From Candidatus Corynebacterium intestinavium (GTDB lineage Bacteria; Actinomycetota; Actinomycetes; Mycobacteriales; Mycobacteriaceae), in assembly GCA_019120635.1 (NCBI GenBank), contig DWUR01000064.1, forward strand, positions 1-32,832: 32,832 nucleotides of DNA, read 5' to 3'. The number at the start of each line of letters is the position of its first letter. The first letter of the stretch is position 1. Below the pieces are notes generated by a model. The model did no database searches. It saw only the letters and a list, made by a program, of their open reading frames with translations, and was not told the origin of the DNA. Of the stretch, positions 14,808 to 23,906 are shown in pieces. The position numbers were made by a program, and so were the translations under genes.

Positions 14808-15812
14808 ATGGTTGATAACACTTCACAGAACACCTCCGATGCCTTGAACGTGGCGGTCACCGGCGCAGCGGGGCAGATCGCGTACTCCTTGCTGTTCCGT
14901 CTGGCAGCAGGCGAAATCTCCCCGGGGAGGAAGGTGAACCTCCGCCTCATCGAGATCGAGCCCGCCAAGCGCGCCGCGGAGGGCGTGACCATGGAGCTGA
15001 AGGACGCCGCATTCCCGCTGCTCGGCGACGTCACCGTCCACACCGATGCCCGGGAGGGCTTCCAGGACGCCGACGTCGTCTTCCTGGTCGGTGCAAAGCC
15101 GCGCCAGAAGGGGCAGGAGCGCGCGGACCTGCTCGCCGCCAACGGTGCCATCTTTGGCCCGCAGGGTGAGGCGCTGGGCGAGGTCGCCCCGAACGCTCGC
15201 GTGTTGGTCGTCGGCAACCCGGCGAACACCAACGCCGCCATTCTCGCCGCCCACGCTAAGGGCATTGCGCCGAACCGTATTACCGCGATGATGCGCCTGG
15301 ACCACAACCGCGCGCTGTCCCAGGCCGCCGACCGCCTGGACGTCCCGGTCTCCGAGCTCTCGGGCATGGTCGTGTGGGGCAACCACTCAGCATCCCAGTT
15401 CCCGGACGCTACCGCCCTGCGTGCGGGCGGCGAGCCGGTCTTCGAGAAGCTGGGCGCAGAGTGGGTCAGCGAGGAATTCATCCCGCGCGTGGCCAAGCGA
15501 GGCGCTGAGATCATCGAGGTCCGCGGCCACTCCTCTGCAGCTTCCGCGGCGTCCGCCGCCATCGACCACATGCGGGATTGGCTGCTCGGCACCGAGGGCG
15601 ACGAGTGGGTCTCCGTCGCGCTGCCTTCCGACGGTTCCTATGGCGTGCCGGAGGGGCTGGTCTTCGGTTTCCCGTGCCGCAGCGTGAACGGTGAGTGGGA
15701 GATCGTCCAGAGCTTGGAGCTGGGTGAGGAGCAGAAGCAGCGCATCGCCCGCACCCAGCAAGAGCTGGAAGAGGAGCTGGCCGCGGTGCGCGAAGCCGGC
15801 TTCATCGACTAG
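14808..15812 (+). CDS. mdh: Malate dehydrogenase (NAD-dependent)
   Basis: A 334-residue enzyme of the TCA cycle converting malate to oxaloacetate. It shows the nucleotide loop TGAAGQI (18-24), an acidic end to strand two (LRLIEIEP) consistent with NAD, the substrate loop VGAKPRQKGQERADLL with its two arginines, GNPANTNA, RLDHNRALSQ (Asp165) and the catalytic His193 in WGNHSASQFPD. This is the cytosolic/Thermus-like MDH subgroup. ATG 14808 is preceded by AAAGGCGG about nine bases away. It is divergent from a TetR regulator and followed by an imperfect hairpin. Many corynebacteria also have a quinone-linked Mqo, which is not in this window. Confidence 0.97.
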   Translation: MVDNTSQNTSDALNVAVTGAAGQIAYSLLFRLAAGEISPGRKVNLRLIEIEPAKRAAEGVTMELKDAAFPLLGDVTVHTDAREGFQDADVVFLVGAKPRQKGQERADLLAANGAIFGPQGEALGEVAPNARVLVVGNPANTNAAILAAHAKGIAPNRITAMMRLDHNRALSQAADRLDVPVSELSGMVVWGNHSASQFPDATALRAGGEPVFEKLGAEWVSEEFIPRVAKRGAEIIEVRGHSSAASAASAAIDHMRDWLLGTEGDEWVSVALPSDGSYGVPEGLVFGFPCRSVNGEWEIVQSLELGEEQKQRIARTQQELEEELAAVREAGFID

Positions 15813-15829
15813 CTACACACCGCTGTTCC

Positions 15830-15865
15830 GGCTGGTGGCTCGGGTTAGCCGACGAGCTGCCAGCC
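15830..15865 (+). terminator. Hairpin after mdh
   Basis: GGCTGG (15830-15835) pairs with CCAGCC (15860-15865); after a TG/TG mismatch, GCTCG (15838-15842) pairs with CGAGC (15853-15857). There is no T-run. It probably marks the end of mdh transcripts. Confidence 0.45.
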
Positions 15866-15882
15866 GTGTCCGCCCCGTCTAC

Positions 15883-15888
15883 TACACT
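15883..15888 (+). promoter_or_regulatory. Candidate -10 (TACACT) of the valS promoter
   Basis: TACACT lies 47 bases before valS and is the best -10 match in the gap. Transcription would begin near 15895, giving a leader of about 40 nt. Confidence 0.5.
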
Positions 15889-15935
15889 GGGATGAGTTCA
15901 ACAGAATTTGTCCCCGAGTAAGTGATCAGGGTGCG

Positions 15936-18722
15936 ATGACCAGCAATACTCCTGCAACGTCCCAGGGTGTCCAGCGCGGCGAGGATCGTTCGCAGCTGCT
16001 GCCCAATCAGTGGAACCCATCCGATGTGGAATCGGAGCTCTACGAAGGCTGGGTTTCGGCCGGCTACTTCAAGGCCGACGCGACGAGCGATAAGCCGCCG
16101 TTTTCCATCGTCCTGCCGCCGCCGAACGTCACCGGGCGGCTGCACATGGGCCACGCGCTGGATCACACCCTGATCGACGCGATGTCCCGCCGCCGTCGCA
16201 TGCAGGGCTACGAGGTCCTGTGGCTGCCGGGCTCCGACCACGCAGGCATCGCCACCCAGACCCGCGTGGAATCCGACCTGAAGAAGCGCGAGTCCAAGGA
16301 TCGCTTCGATTACGGACGCGAGGAGTTCATCGACCGCGTCTGGGAGTGGAAGGACGAATACGGTGGCCTGATCCAGCAGCAGATGCGCGCCATCGGCGAC
16401 TCCGTGGACTGGTCCCGCGAGCGTTTCACCCTGGACGAGGGACTGTCCCGCGCCGTCCAGACCATCTTCAAAGCCCTGTTCGACCAGGGCATGATCTACC
16501 AGGCCAACCGGATGGTCAACTGGTCGCCGGTGCTGCAGACCGCCATCTCCGACATCGAGGTCAACTACGAGGACGTCGAGGGCGAACTGGTCAGCCTCCG
16601 TTACGGTTCCCTCAACGACGACGAGCCCCACGTCATCGTCGCGACCACCCGCGTGGAAACGATGCTGGGCGACGTGGCCGTCGCGGTGCACCCGGAGGAC
16701 GAGCGCTACGCCGACCTCGTCGGCACCACGCTGCCGCACCCATTCCTGCCGGACCGCGAGATGGTCATCATCGCGGACGACTACGTGGATCCGGAGTTCG
16801 GCACCGGTGCGGTGAAGATCACCCCGGCGCACGACCCGAACGACTTCGCGATGGGGCAGCGCCACGACCTGCCGATGCCGGTCGTGCTCGACGAGACCGG
16901 CCACGTGTCCGGCACGGGCACGCAGTTCGACGGCATGGATCGCTTCGAGGCCCGCGAGAAGATCCGCCTGGCTCTCGAGGAGCAGGGCCGTGTTGTGGCC
17001 CGCAAGCACCCCTACGTGCACTCCGTCGGTCACTCCGAGCGCTCCGGCGAGCCGATCGAGCCACGACTTTCCCTGCAGTGGTGGGTGGACGTGAAGAAGC
17101 TGGCGAAGATGTCCGGCGACGCCGTCCGCGAGGGGGATACGACCATCTACCCGGCATCCCAGGAACCGCGCTGGTTCGACTGGGTGGACAACATGCACGA
17201 TTGGACCATCTCCCGCCAGCTGTGGTGGGGCCACCGCATCCCGATCTGGTACGGGCCTAACGGCGAGGTCGTCTGCTGCGGCCCGGACGATGAGCCACCG
17301 ACGGGTGAGGGCTGGCGCCAGGACGAGGACGTGCTGGACACCTGGTTCAGCTCCGCCCTGTGGCCGTTCTCCACGATGGGCTGGCCGGAGAACACCCCGG
17401 ACCTGCAGAAGTTCTACCCAACCTCCGTGCTGGTCACCGGCTACGACATTCTGTTCTTCTGGGTCGCCCGCATGATGATGTTCGCCACCTTCGCGGACAC
17501 GCTCGAGGGCTCCCCGCTGCACGGCAAGGCCAATGGCGAGGACCCGGCTGCCCGCGACGGGCGCCCGCAGGTGCCGTTCAAGGACGTCTTCCTCCACGGT
17601 CTCGTTCGCGACGAGCACGGCCGCAAGATGTCCAAGTCCCTAGGCAACGGCATCGATCCGATGGACTGGGTACGCGACTACGGCGCTGACGCGCTGCGCT
17701 TCACCCTGGCCCGTGGCGCCAATCCAGGTGCGGACTTGCCGGTTGGTGAGCACTCCGCGCAGTCCTCCCGTAACTTCGCGACGAAGCTGTACAACGCCAC
17801 CAAGTTTGCGCTCATGAACGGCGCGCAGATCGGCGAGCTGCCGCCGCGCGAAGAGCTGACCGACGCGGACCGCTGGATCCTCGACCGCCTCGAGGCCACC
17901 CGCGCCCTCGTCGACGATGCCCTGGAGCGCTACGAATTCTCCCTGGCTAACGAGAACCTCTACAAGTTCGCCTGGGGCGAGTTCTGCGACTGGTACCTGG
18001 AGATCGCGAAGGTGCAGATCCCGCGCGATTGGGACTCCGCCACCGAGGAGGAATACGCCCGCGGCGTGAACACCCAGGTGGTGCTCGGCCGGGTCCTCGA
18101 CACGGTGCTGCGACTGCTGCACCCGGCGATGCCTTTCGTCACCGAGACGCTGTGGACCGCCCTAACCAAGGACGTCGAGGGCTACCCGGAGTCCCTGGTC
18201 ATCGCCGAGTGGCCGGACCAGTCCATGACCAACAACGGTGCTGAGCCGGACGAGCTGGCCGCCCGCCGCATGGCGGACCTGGAGAAGCTCGTCACCGAGC
18301 TGCGCCGCTTCCGCGCTGACCAGGGTGTCAAGCCGAAGCAGCGCGTCCCGGGCCGCTTGGACTTCGCCGCCGTGGACCTCGAGGAGGAAGAGGCAGCCAT
18401 CCGCTCCCTGGCACGCCTCGAGGAGCCGGGAGATGACTGGGAGACCACCGCCTCCATCGAGCTGCGCCTGAGCCAGGCCACGATCACCGTGGAGCTGGAC
18501 ACCTCCGACGCGGTGGATATTGAGGCCGAGCGCAAGCGCCTGGAGAAGGATCTCGCCAACGCGCAGAAGGAGCTGGATAACGCGGCGAAGAAGCTCAGCA
18601 ACGAGAACTTCCTGAATAAGGCTCCGGAGCACGTCGTGGCGGATATCAAGGAACGCCAGGTCGTGGCTCAGGAGGAGTTCGACCGCATCACGCGCCGTCT
18701 GGAGGGGCTGCCAAAGAAATGA
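15936..18722 (+). CDS. valS: Valyl-tRNA synthetase
   Basis: A 928-residue class I aminoacyl-tRNA synthetase that charges tRNA-Val. The HIGH motif appears as HMGH (70-73) after PPPNVTGRL, and the KMSKS loop is exact at 564-568. The editing (CP1) domain contains the expected [24 protein letters not shown] and the conserved [16 protein letters not shown]. The anticodon-binding domain follows, and the C-terminus is the coiled-coil arm ([39 protein letters not shown]). The start at ATG 15936 has only a weak AGGG upstream. Its stop overlaps the folC start (ATGA at 18719-18722), so translation of the two is coupled. No T-box leader was seen. Confidence 0.98.
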   Translation: MTSNTPATSQGVQRGEDRSQLLPNQWNPSDVESELYEGWVSAGYFKADATSDKPPFSIVLPPPNVTGRLHMGHALDHTLIDAMSRRRRMQGYEVLWLPGSDHAGIATQTRVESDLKKRESKDRFDYGREEFIDRVWEWKDEYGGLIQQQMRAIGDSVDWSRERFTLDEGLSRAVQTIFKALFDQGMIYQANRMVNWSPVLQTAISDIEVNYEDVEGELVSLRYGSLNDDEPHVIVATTRVETMLGDVAVAVHPEDERYADLVGTTLPHPFLPDREMVIIADDYVDPEFGTGAVKITPAHDPNDFAMGQRHDLPMPVVLDETGHVSGTGTQFDGMDRFEAREKIRLALEEQGRVVARKHPYVHSVGHSERSGEPIEPRLSLQWWVDVKKLAKMSGDAVREGDTTIYPASQEPRWFDWVDNMHDWTISRQLWWGHRIPIWYGPNGEVVCCGPDDEPPTGEGWRQDEDVLDTWFSSALWPFSTMGWPENTPDLQKFYPTSVLVTGYDILFFWVARMMMFATFADTLEGSPLHGKANGEDPAARDGRPQVPFKDVFLHGLVRDEHGRKMSKSLGNGIDPMDWVRDYGADALRFTLARGANPGADLPVGEHSAQSSRNFATKLYNATKFALMNGAQIGELPPREELTDADRWILDRLEATRALVDDALERYEFSLANENLYKFAWGEFCDWYLEIAKVQIPRDWDSATEEEYARGVNTQVVLGRVLDTVLRLLHPAMPFVTETLWTALTKDVEGYPESLVIAEWPDQSMTNNGAEPDELAARRMADLEKLVTELRRFRADQGVKPKQRVPGRLDFAAVDLEEEEAAIRSLARLEEPGDDWETTASIELRLSQATITVELDTSDAVDIEAERKRLEKDLANAQKELDNAAKKLSNENFLNKAPEHVVADIKERQVVAQEEFDRITRRLEGLPKK

Positions 18723-20356
18723 CCGATTCTACGGATCGTGATCTGAACACCACACCGGCCGAGGACCCCGACCACGGCGAGGGCGGGGAATCCCGTGCGG
18801 CCGAGCTGACCGGCCAGGAGGCAGCCGCTGCCACGTCTGCCGTCGGTGGAGTGCGCCTCGACGAGCACGGCCTAGCGCTGCCGATCGACGCGGCCGGTGC
18901 GAAGCCGGGCGAGGAGGATGGTCAGCTGAGTGGCGACGACGCCCTGCCGCCGCGGCCCATCACGGAGGAAGATCTGGCGGACCTCGCCGCAGTCGAAGCC
19001 GAGCTGAACCAGCGCTGGCCGGAGACGAAGATCGACCCCTCCCTTGAACGTATCGAGATGCTCATGGATCTCCTGGGTAACCCGGAGCGCTCCTTTGCCA
19101 CCATCCAGGTCGCCGGCACCAACGGCAAGACCTCCGTGGTGCGGATGATCGAGTCCCTGCTGAGGGCATTCCACCGCCGCACTGGTCGCACGACCTCCCC
19201 GCACCTGCAGCTGGTCACCGAGCGCATCGCCATCGACGGCGAGCCGATCCACCCGCAGGATTACATCCGCATGTGGCGGGAGATCCAGCCGATGGTGGAA
19301 ATGGTCGACGCGAAGTCCACGGCCGAGGGTGGCCCGCAGATGAGCAAGTTCGAGGTGCTGGTCGCCCTCGCGTACAGCGCCTTCGCGGACGCCCCGGTGG
19401 ACGTCGCCGTCATCGAAACCGGCATGGGTGGGACCTGGGATGCGACGAATGTCGTGAACTCCGATGTCTCGGTGATCACGCCCATCGGTATGGACCACAC
19501 GGACTTCCTCGGTGACACCCTCACCGAGATTGCCGGTGAAAAGGCGGGCATCATCAAGTCCCGCTGGGACCGTGAGGATCTGCTCACGCCACCAGAGAAC
19601 ATCGCGATTATCTCGGAGCAGGATCCCGACGCGATGCGCGTGCTGTTGGAGCGGTCCGTCGAGGTCGACGCCGCGGTGGCTCGCGCAGGTGCTGAGTTCG
19701 GTGTCGTGGAATCCACCGTCGCGGTGGGTGGTCAGCGTCTGACGATCAAGGGCCTGGCCGGGTCCTATGACGACATTTTCCTGCCGCTGTCCGGGGAGCA
19801 CCAGGCCCGCAATGCCGCGACCGCCTTGGCGGCGGTGGAGGCCTTCTTCGGGGCGGGCGGGGACCGTCAGCTGGACGTCGACAAGGTGCGCGAGGGTTTC
19901 GCCACCGTGGCTTCCCCCGGTCGGCTGGAGCGCGTGCGCGCCACCCCGAGCGTGTTCATCGACGCCTCCCACAACCCGCACGGCGCGGCCGCTTTGGCTA
20001 AGGCCGTGGACCGGGACTTCGATTTCCGCCGCCTCATCGGCGTGGTCGGGGTGCTGGGGGACAAGGACGCCCGAGGCATTCTCGCCGCGCTCGAGCCGGT
20101 CCTCGACGACGTCGTCATCACGGAGGTGCAGTCCCCGCGCGCCCTGCCGGTGGATGTGCTCGCCGAGTACGCCCGGGATGCCTTCGGGGAGGAGCGGGTC
20201 CACGTCGCCGAACAGCTGCCGACCGCGGTGGAGACCGCGATCCAGTTAGCTGAGGACGATAGCGATGGCATGCTGGCCGGGGCCGGGGTGCTGATCACCG
20301 GCTCTGTGGTGACCGCAGGTGAGGCGCGAACGCTGTTCGCCAAGAAGCCCGAGTAA
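18719..20356 (+). CDS. folC: Bifunctional folylpolyglutamate synthase / dihydrofolate synthase, with acidic N-terminal extension
   Basis: A Mur-ligase-type ATP-dependent enzyme that makes dihydrofolate and adds glutamates to folates. The P-loop is AGTNGKTS (132-139); further motifs are [26 protein letters not shown] (family GGxxDATN), [28 protein letters not shown] and DASHNPHGA. The first about 80 residues are an Asp/Glu/Ala/Gly-rich, apparently disordered segment that most FolC proteins (420-490 residues) lack. The start is fixed by the ATGA overlap with valS; a shorter start would begin near [16 protein letters not shown], but no well-placed ATG or ribosome binding site was seen there. DUF4233 follows after 32 bases. 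Confidence 0.95.
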   Translation: MTDSTDRDLNTTPAEDPDHGEGGESRAAELTGQEAAAATSAVGGVRLDEHGLALPIDAAGAKPGEEDGQLSGDDALPPRPITEEDLADLAAVEAELNQRWPETKIDPSLERIEMLMDLLGNPERSFATIQVAGTNGKTSVVRMIESLLRAFHRRTGRTTSPHLQLVTERIAIDGEPIHPQDYIRMWREIQPMVEMVDAKSTAEGGPQMSKFEVLVALAYSAFADAPVDVAVIETGMGGTWDATNVVNSDVSVITPIGMDHTDFLGDTLTEIAGEKAGIIKSRWDREDLLTPPENIAIISEQDPDAMRVLLERSVEVDAAVARAGAEFGVVESTVAVGGQRLTIKGLAGSYDDIFLPLSGEHQARNAATALAAVEAFFGAGGDRQLDVDKVREGFATVASPGRLERVRATPSVFIDASHNPHGAAALAKAVDRDFDFRRLIGVVGVLGDKDARGILAALEPVLDDVVITEVQSPRALPVDVLAEYARDAFGEERVHVAEQLPTAVETAIQLAEDDSDGMLAGAGVLITGSVVTAGEARTLFAKKPE

Positions 20357-20388
20357 AACGCTCGAGTACACAGGAGGATTGGAAGCAG

Positions 20389-20817
20389 ATGGCGCGCAAG
20401 CCGGCTGAAGAACTGGAGATGGGCCCACTCGGCCCAGGACACGCCCCAGCCAATGACCCGATGAAGGGCATCCGCGGGGTCATGGCGGGCACCCTGATCC
20501 TGGAAGGGATCGTCATGCTGCTGGGGCTGACCGTGGTCGGCCGCGTGGATTCGGGACTGGGCCCGGTCTGGCTGCAGTTCGGCTACGTCCTAGCCGTGGC
20601 GGTGCTGATGTTCGCGGCGGCCTTCATGCAGAAAGCTGACTCTGCGGACAAGATCAACTGGGGCCTGCAGATCCTGGCCCTGATCGGGGTATTCGCCAAC
20701 CTGGTGATCGGCGTGATGGCCCTGATCTTCATCGGCGTGTGGTGGTACATCTACCACCTGCGCAAGGTGGTCCAGGAGCGCATGCGGCGCGGCCTGCTGC
20801 CGAGCCAGCACGTCTAG
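20389..20817 (+). CDS. DUF4233 family membrane protein
   Basis: A 142-residue integral membrane protein with hydrophobic segments at about 31-50, 59-80 and 92-122 (the last may be two passes) and a basic C-terminus (HLRKVVQERMRRGLLPSQHV). The family is characteristic of actinobacteria and sits next to folC there (for example between folC and ndkA in mycobacteria); its function is unknown. AGGAGG (20372-20377) precedes the start by 11 bases, with a nearer GGAAG. It ends the valS-folC operon and is followed by a bidirectional hairpin region. Confidence 0.85.
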   Translation: MARKPAEELEMGPLGPGHAPANDPMKGIRGVMAGTLILEGIVMLLGLTVVGRVDSGLGPVWLQFGYVLAVAVLMFAAAFMQKADSADKINWGLQILALIGVFANLVIGVMALIFIGVWWYIYHLRKVVQERMRRGLLPSQHV

Positions 20818-20847
20818 CGAATCCCGCCTCCTCTACAGCGCTAGCGA

Positions 20848-20916
20848 GCGAGAAGCCTCCCCACCAGTCCAACTTTCGGGCGGGTCGGGGCGGCTGAGGC
20901 TTTTAGGGCTTCTCGC
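20848..20916. terminator. Bidirectional terminator region between DUF4233 and the CoA ligase
   Basis: GCGAGAAGCC (20848-20857) and GGCTTCTCGC (20907-20916) are perfect inverted arms. Nested in them AAGCCTC (20853-20859) can instead pair with GAGGCTT (20896-20902), followed by TTTT on the plus strand. The two pairings share bases and exclude each other; the first would serve the minus-strand gene. Confidence 0.6.
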
Positions 20917-20928
20917 GGTGTGGAGCTG

Positions 20929-22452
20929 CTAGCCCTCGAAGGGGACCTTCGCCAGCTCGCGGCGCAGGATCTTGCCGGTGGCGTTCTTCGGGATGGCATC
21001 AACGAACTCCACCGCGCGAACCTTCTTGTACGGTGTCACGCGGTCGGCGACCCAGCCCATGAGCTCCTGTGCCCCCAGCTCAGAGCCCTCACGCTTGACG
21101 ACGAACGCGCGCGGGATCTCCAGGCCGTCGCGCTCCGCGCCGACGACGCCGACGTCTGCGATGTCCGGATGGGAGAGCAGCAGGCTCTCCAATTCGGCCG
21201 GCGCGACTTGATAGCCCTTGTACTTGATGACCTCCTTGGCGCGGTCAACGATGCGCAGCCCGCCATCCTCTCCGAAGTGGGCGATGTCACCGGTACGCAG
21301 CCAACCGCCTTCAATGAGAGTTTCCGCATTGGCTTCCTCGTTGTTCAAATAGCCCTTCATGACCTGCGGGCCACGCACGAGAACTTCACCCGCCTCGCCC
21401 TCGGGAACATCTTCCAGGGTGTCGATATCAACGAGGCGGATTTCCGTGTCTGCCACCGGCTTACCGACGCTGGAATGATCGGCGTCGCCGTGAAGGTTTA
21501 GGGCGACCAACGGGGAGGCCTCCGTCATGCCCCACCCCTGCACAACCTTCGTGTCGAGGCGTTCTTCGACCGCGCGCATGATTGGAGCGTCGATCGGCGC
21601 CGCGGAGGAAACCATGAGCTTTGAAGCGGAGAACCACGCCGGGTCGATCTCTGGGCCTTTGGCCATCGCGATGGCCATCGGCGGGGCAATGAACGTGAAC
21701 TCAATCGCGCGCTCAGCGTGGGCACGCAGGAACTGCTCGATGTCGAACTTCGGCATGGTGAAGATGTGGTGCCGGTGCAGCAGCGGGCCGAGTAGCAGGA
21801 CCGTCATGCCATAGATATGGGAGAAGGGCAGCACACTCAGGGTGTTGCTGCGTGCTTCGATGCCGGAGCGCTCAATCATCTCCCGTACGTGCATCAAGTT
21901 GCTGGTGAGATTGCGGTGAGTCAGCTGCACGCCCTTCGGCAACCCGGTGGTGCCGGAAGAGAAGGGGACAGCGGCAACCGAGTCAGGGTCGATATCGACC
22001 TCTGGAGCGGGTTTCGGACTGCCCTGTAGGGAAACCAGCTCCATGGAGAAAATCTGTGGGAGTTGCTCCATATTGGTCGGGCCGATGAACAACTTGGCTC
22101 CGGCAGCTTCTACGATGTGCTCCACGTCTGCCTGATTCATGAGCATGCCGATCGGGTTGACGATGGCCCCGGCTCGCAGGATACCGAGCAGGCTGGCGGC
22201 GAAGTTGATGGAATTGGGCACCTGGAGGGTAACCACGTCCCCTTCGCCGATGCCTCGAGAAGCTAGCTCGGCGGCGATGGTCTCGGAGAATTCTTTGAGT
22301 TCGCCGTAGGTGGCCGTCGATTGGGTGGAGAGCTCGGTGATGGCGGGCAGTGCTGCTTCGTCTTCGGTGAGGTCGCCGAAGATGAGGTCGAAAACGTCGG
22401 TGCTGGGGTAGTCCAAACTCGGGTATGGGCTGGGGTAGATCCTGGGTGCCAT
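20929..22452 (-). CDS. AMP-forming acyl-CoA/aryl-CoA synthetase (4-coumarate-CoA ligase-like)
   Basis: A 507-residue ANL-superfamily adenylating enzyme. It shows the phosphate-binding loop SSGTTGLPKG (165-174), GWGMTEAS (A5), GWLRTGDIAHFGEDGGLRIVDRAKEVIKYKGYQVAPAELE (A7-A8, hinge), and the catalytic lysine Lys494 in PKNATGKILRREL. This arrangement is that of 4-coumarate-CoA ligase and medium-chain FadD-type enzymes, which activate a carboxylic acid as an AMP ester and then a CoA thioester; the substrate is not readable. The start at 22452 is set by AAGGAGG with five-base spacing (22458-22464, minus strand); ATG 22482 is an upstream alternative. The gene interrupts the usual DUF4233-ndk neighbourhood. 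A GlxR-like site and an AT-rich promoter region lie upstream. Confidence 0.9.
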   Translation of the reverse strand: MAPRIYPSPYPSLDYPSTDVFDLIFGDLTEDEAALPAITELSTQSTATYGELKEFSETIAAELASRGIGEGDVVTLQVPNSINFAASLLGILRAGAIVNPIGMLMNQADVEHIVEAAGAKLFIGPTNMEQLPQIFSMELVSLQGSPKPAPEVDIDPDSVAAVPFSSGTTGLPKGVQLTHRNLTSNLMHVREMIERSGIEARSNTLSVLPFSHIYGMTVLLLGPLLHRHHIFTMPKFDIEQFLRAHAERAIEFTFIAPPMAIAMAKGPEIDPAWFSASKLMVSSAAPIDAPIMRAVEERLDTKVVQGWGMTEASPLVALNLHGDADHSSVGKPVADTEIRLVDIDTLEDVPEGEAGEVLVRGPQVMKGYLNNEEANAETLIEGGWLRTGDIAHFGEDGGLRIVDRAKEVIKYKGYQVAPAELESLLLSHPDIADVGVVGAERDGLEIPRAFVVKREGSELGAQELMGWVADRVTPYKKVRAVEFVDAIPKNATGKILRRELAKVPFEG

Positions 22453-22472
22453 GTGCGCCTCCTTCAGTGAAG

Positions 22473-22488
22473 TGTGATCCATGTCTCA
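22473..22488. promoter_or_regulatory. GlxR(CRP)-like binding site before the CoA ligase gene
   Basis: TGTGA-N6-TCTCA matches the corynebacterial GlxR/CRP consensus TGTGA-N6-TCACA with one mismatch. It lies just upstream of the ribosome binding site and would overlap the transcription start predicted from TATTAT (22492-22497, minus strand), a repressing position. Confidence 0.45.
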
Positions 22489-22489
22489 T

Positions 22490-22519
22490 AAATAATAGTG
22501 TCTGTTATAAAAATTATTT
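22490..22519 (-). promoter_or_regulatory. AT-rich promoter region of the CoA ligase gene, with inverted repeat
   Basis: AAATAAT (22490-22496) and ATTATTT (22513-22519) are inverted arms within a locally AT-rich stretch unlike its surroundings. On the minus strand it offers TATTAT and TATAAC as -10 candidates; no good -35 was found. Confidence 0.45.
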
Positions 22520-22603
22520 CGCTATTTCCATTACGTCAGCGAAGAGACCAGAACACATGGGGGCAAAGGGGAAGCCCAAGGGGCGAGGGCTTTAAGAATT
22601 CGC

Positions 22604-22609
22604 TATCCT
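22604..22609 (+). promoter_or_regulatory. -10 element TATCCT of a probable leaderless ndk promoter
   Basis: TATCCT ends eight bases before ATG 22618. AGGA in the spacer lies only three bases from ATG, so leaderless initiation is favoured, though a weak Shine-Dalgarno role is not excluded. Confidence 0.55.
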
Positions 22610-22617
22610 TAGGAACC

Positions 22618-23028
22618 ATGACTGAACGCACTCTCATCCTCATTAAGCCGGACGGTGTCGCTAATGGCCACGTCGGAGAGATCATCTCCCGCATCGAGCG
22701 CAAGGGCCTGAAGCTCGTCGAGATGGATCTGCGTACCGCAGACCGCGCAACCGCAGAGAAGCACTACGAGGAGCACAAGGACAAGCCGTTCTTCGGCGAG
22801 CTCGTGGACTTCATCACCTCCGCACCGCTGGTCGCGGGCATCGTCGAGGGCGAGTCCGCCATCGCTGCCTGGCGTCAGCTGGCCGGCGGCACCCACCCGG
22901 TCGAGGCAGCCACCCCGGGCACCATCCGCGGCGACTTCGCACTGACCGTCGGCGAGAACGTCGTTCACGGCTCCGACTCCCCGGAGTCCGCTGAGCGTGA
23001 GATCGCTATCTGGTTCCCGAACCTGTAA
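22618..23028 (+). CDS. ndk: Nucleoside diphosphate kinase
   Basis: A 136-residue enzyme that equalises nucleoside triphosphate pools by phosphotransfer through a histidine. Motifs: [19 protein letters not shown] at the N-terminus, [41 protein letters not shown], and the catalytic His117 in NVVHGSDS. Length is typical. The frame is open to 22498, but only ATG 22618 gives the family N-terminus. It has its own -10 element and a strong terminator, so it is transcribed alone, flanked by two minus-strand genes. Confidence 0.98.
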   Translation: MTERTLILIKPDGVANGHVGEIISRIERKGLKLVEMDLRTADRATAEKHYEEHKDKPFFGELVDFITSAPLVAGIVEGESAIAAWRQLAGGTHPVEAATPGTIRGDFALTVGENVVHGSDSPESAEREIAIWFPNL

Positions 23029-23043
23029 TACCTTTCACAGCAC

Positions 23044-23086
23044 AACGTCCCGGCGAGCCTAAGTAGGTTTGCCGGGACGTTTCTTT
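23044..23086 (+). terminator. Rho-independent terminator of ndk
   Basis: AACGTCCCGGC (23044-23054) pairs perfectly with GCCGGGACGTT (23071-23081), with an inner CCTA/TAGG extension, followed by TCTTTA. Confidence 0.85.
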
Positions 23087-23108
23087 ATGCTGCGGGTCAG
23101 TGGTGCCG

Positions 23109-23894
23109 TTACTTGCTTGCTAGACCACGGGTAGCGCGGACGCTGTCCTGATATTCCTTGCTGGCTTCCTCGGTCAGCGTCAGCCATTGGTCGGTGCTAC
23201 TGCGGTGGCGCATCTCGCGGATCCGCACCACCTGCCCGTGGGCATCGGCCTCGTTGAGAGCGGCCTTGACCTCGTGCTCGACAGCCCCGTCCGCGACCAA
23301 CTCTGCCACGAGCTCGCTTTCCAAGCGCTGATAGATGCCGGGCACGAGCTCATCGGAATGCATGAAGGCCACGATGGCATCCGGACCCTCGAACACCTGA
23401 CCAGACCCCACTGGTGCGGAATCATCGCCCGCGTCGCCGAAGAGTTGTGGTGGTGCCGCGTAATGCGTTGGGTGGTGCGCCCCGGAGGTGAAGTACCACG
23501 CCATCCCCAGGCCGGTGGCGATCGCTACCGGAATGACGACCACCCACGGCGCCGCGGACTGCGCGATGCTCAGCGCCACATAGGCCGCGGAGTAGGGGAC
23601 AACGAAGCGCAGTACCTCGCGCCAGTTGAATTCGGTCCGCTGCAGCTTCGCATCCGGTTTGAGCGGATCGTAGTCGTTCATGCGGTAGCCATGCCGGTTG
23701 AAGAACTTCATATAGCCGAAGACCATCAGCCCCAGCAGAAAAGCAATCGCCACGAAGCCCATCCACACTTCTGGCAGGCCAGAACAAGCGATGACGACGA
23801 GCGTCCACACAACGCCGAGGGTCCAACCAAGCACCGTGGAAGGTTGATGCTTCGCGTAGTGGCTTTGAAGCTGCTTCTCGCTGATCTGGAACAT
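23109..23894 (-). CDS. Hypothetical membrane protein with a soluble, winged-helix-like C-terminal region
   Basis: I do not recognise the family. The 261-residue protein has four hydrophobic segments at about 21-39, 43-61, 95-113 and 116-134, arranged as two hairpins around a basic cytoplasmic-looking loop (NRHGYRMNDYDPLKPDAKLQRTEFNW). From about residue 150 it is soluble; the segment VAFMHSDELVPGIYQRLESELVAELVADGAVEHEVKAAL and then VVRIREMRHRSS...QWLTLTEEASKEYQDSV reads like the last helices and wing of a winged-helix regulator, where LTEEG near the end is common. This is a resemblance only. TAACCT lies six bases before ATG on the minus strand, suggesting a leaderless mRNA. It lies divergent from rne. 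Confidence 0.65.
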   Translation of the reverse strand: MFQISEKQLQSHYAKHQPSTVLGWTLGVVWTLVVIACSGLPEVWMGFVAIAFLLGLMVFGYMKFFNRHGYRMNDYDPLKPDAKLQRTEFNWREVLRFVVPYSAAYVALSIAQSAAPWVVVIPVAIATGLGMAWYFTSGAHHPTHYAAPPQLFGDAGDDSAPVGSGQVFEGPDAIVAFMHSDELVPGIYQRLESELVAELVADGAVEHEVKAALNEADAHGQVVRIREMRHRSSTDQWLTLTEEASKEYQDSVRATRGLASK

Positions 23895-23900
23895 CCCATC

Positions 23901-23906
23901 AGGTTA
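23901..23906 (-). promoter_or_regulatory. Candidate -10 (TAACCT) before the membrane protein gene
   Basis: On the minus strand TAACCT is followed by GATGGG and then ATG, a six-base spacer consistent with a leaderless transcript. Confidence 0.45.

Noticed and set aside
15892..15921. Nine-codon ORF (MSSTEFVPE) as a valS leader peptide
   Set aside because: Its ATG lies only three bases after the -10, before the expected transcription start, and it contains a single Val codon, so attenuation is unlikely.
15882..17618. A 578-codon minus-strand frame opposite valS
   Set aside because: Shadow of the valS codons; no family resemblance, and valS is certain.
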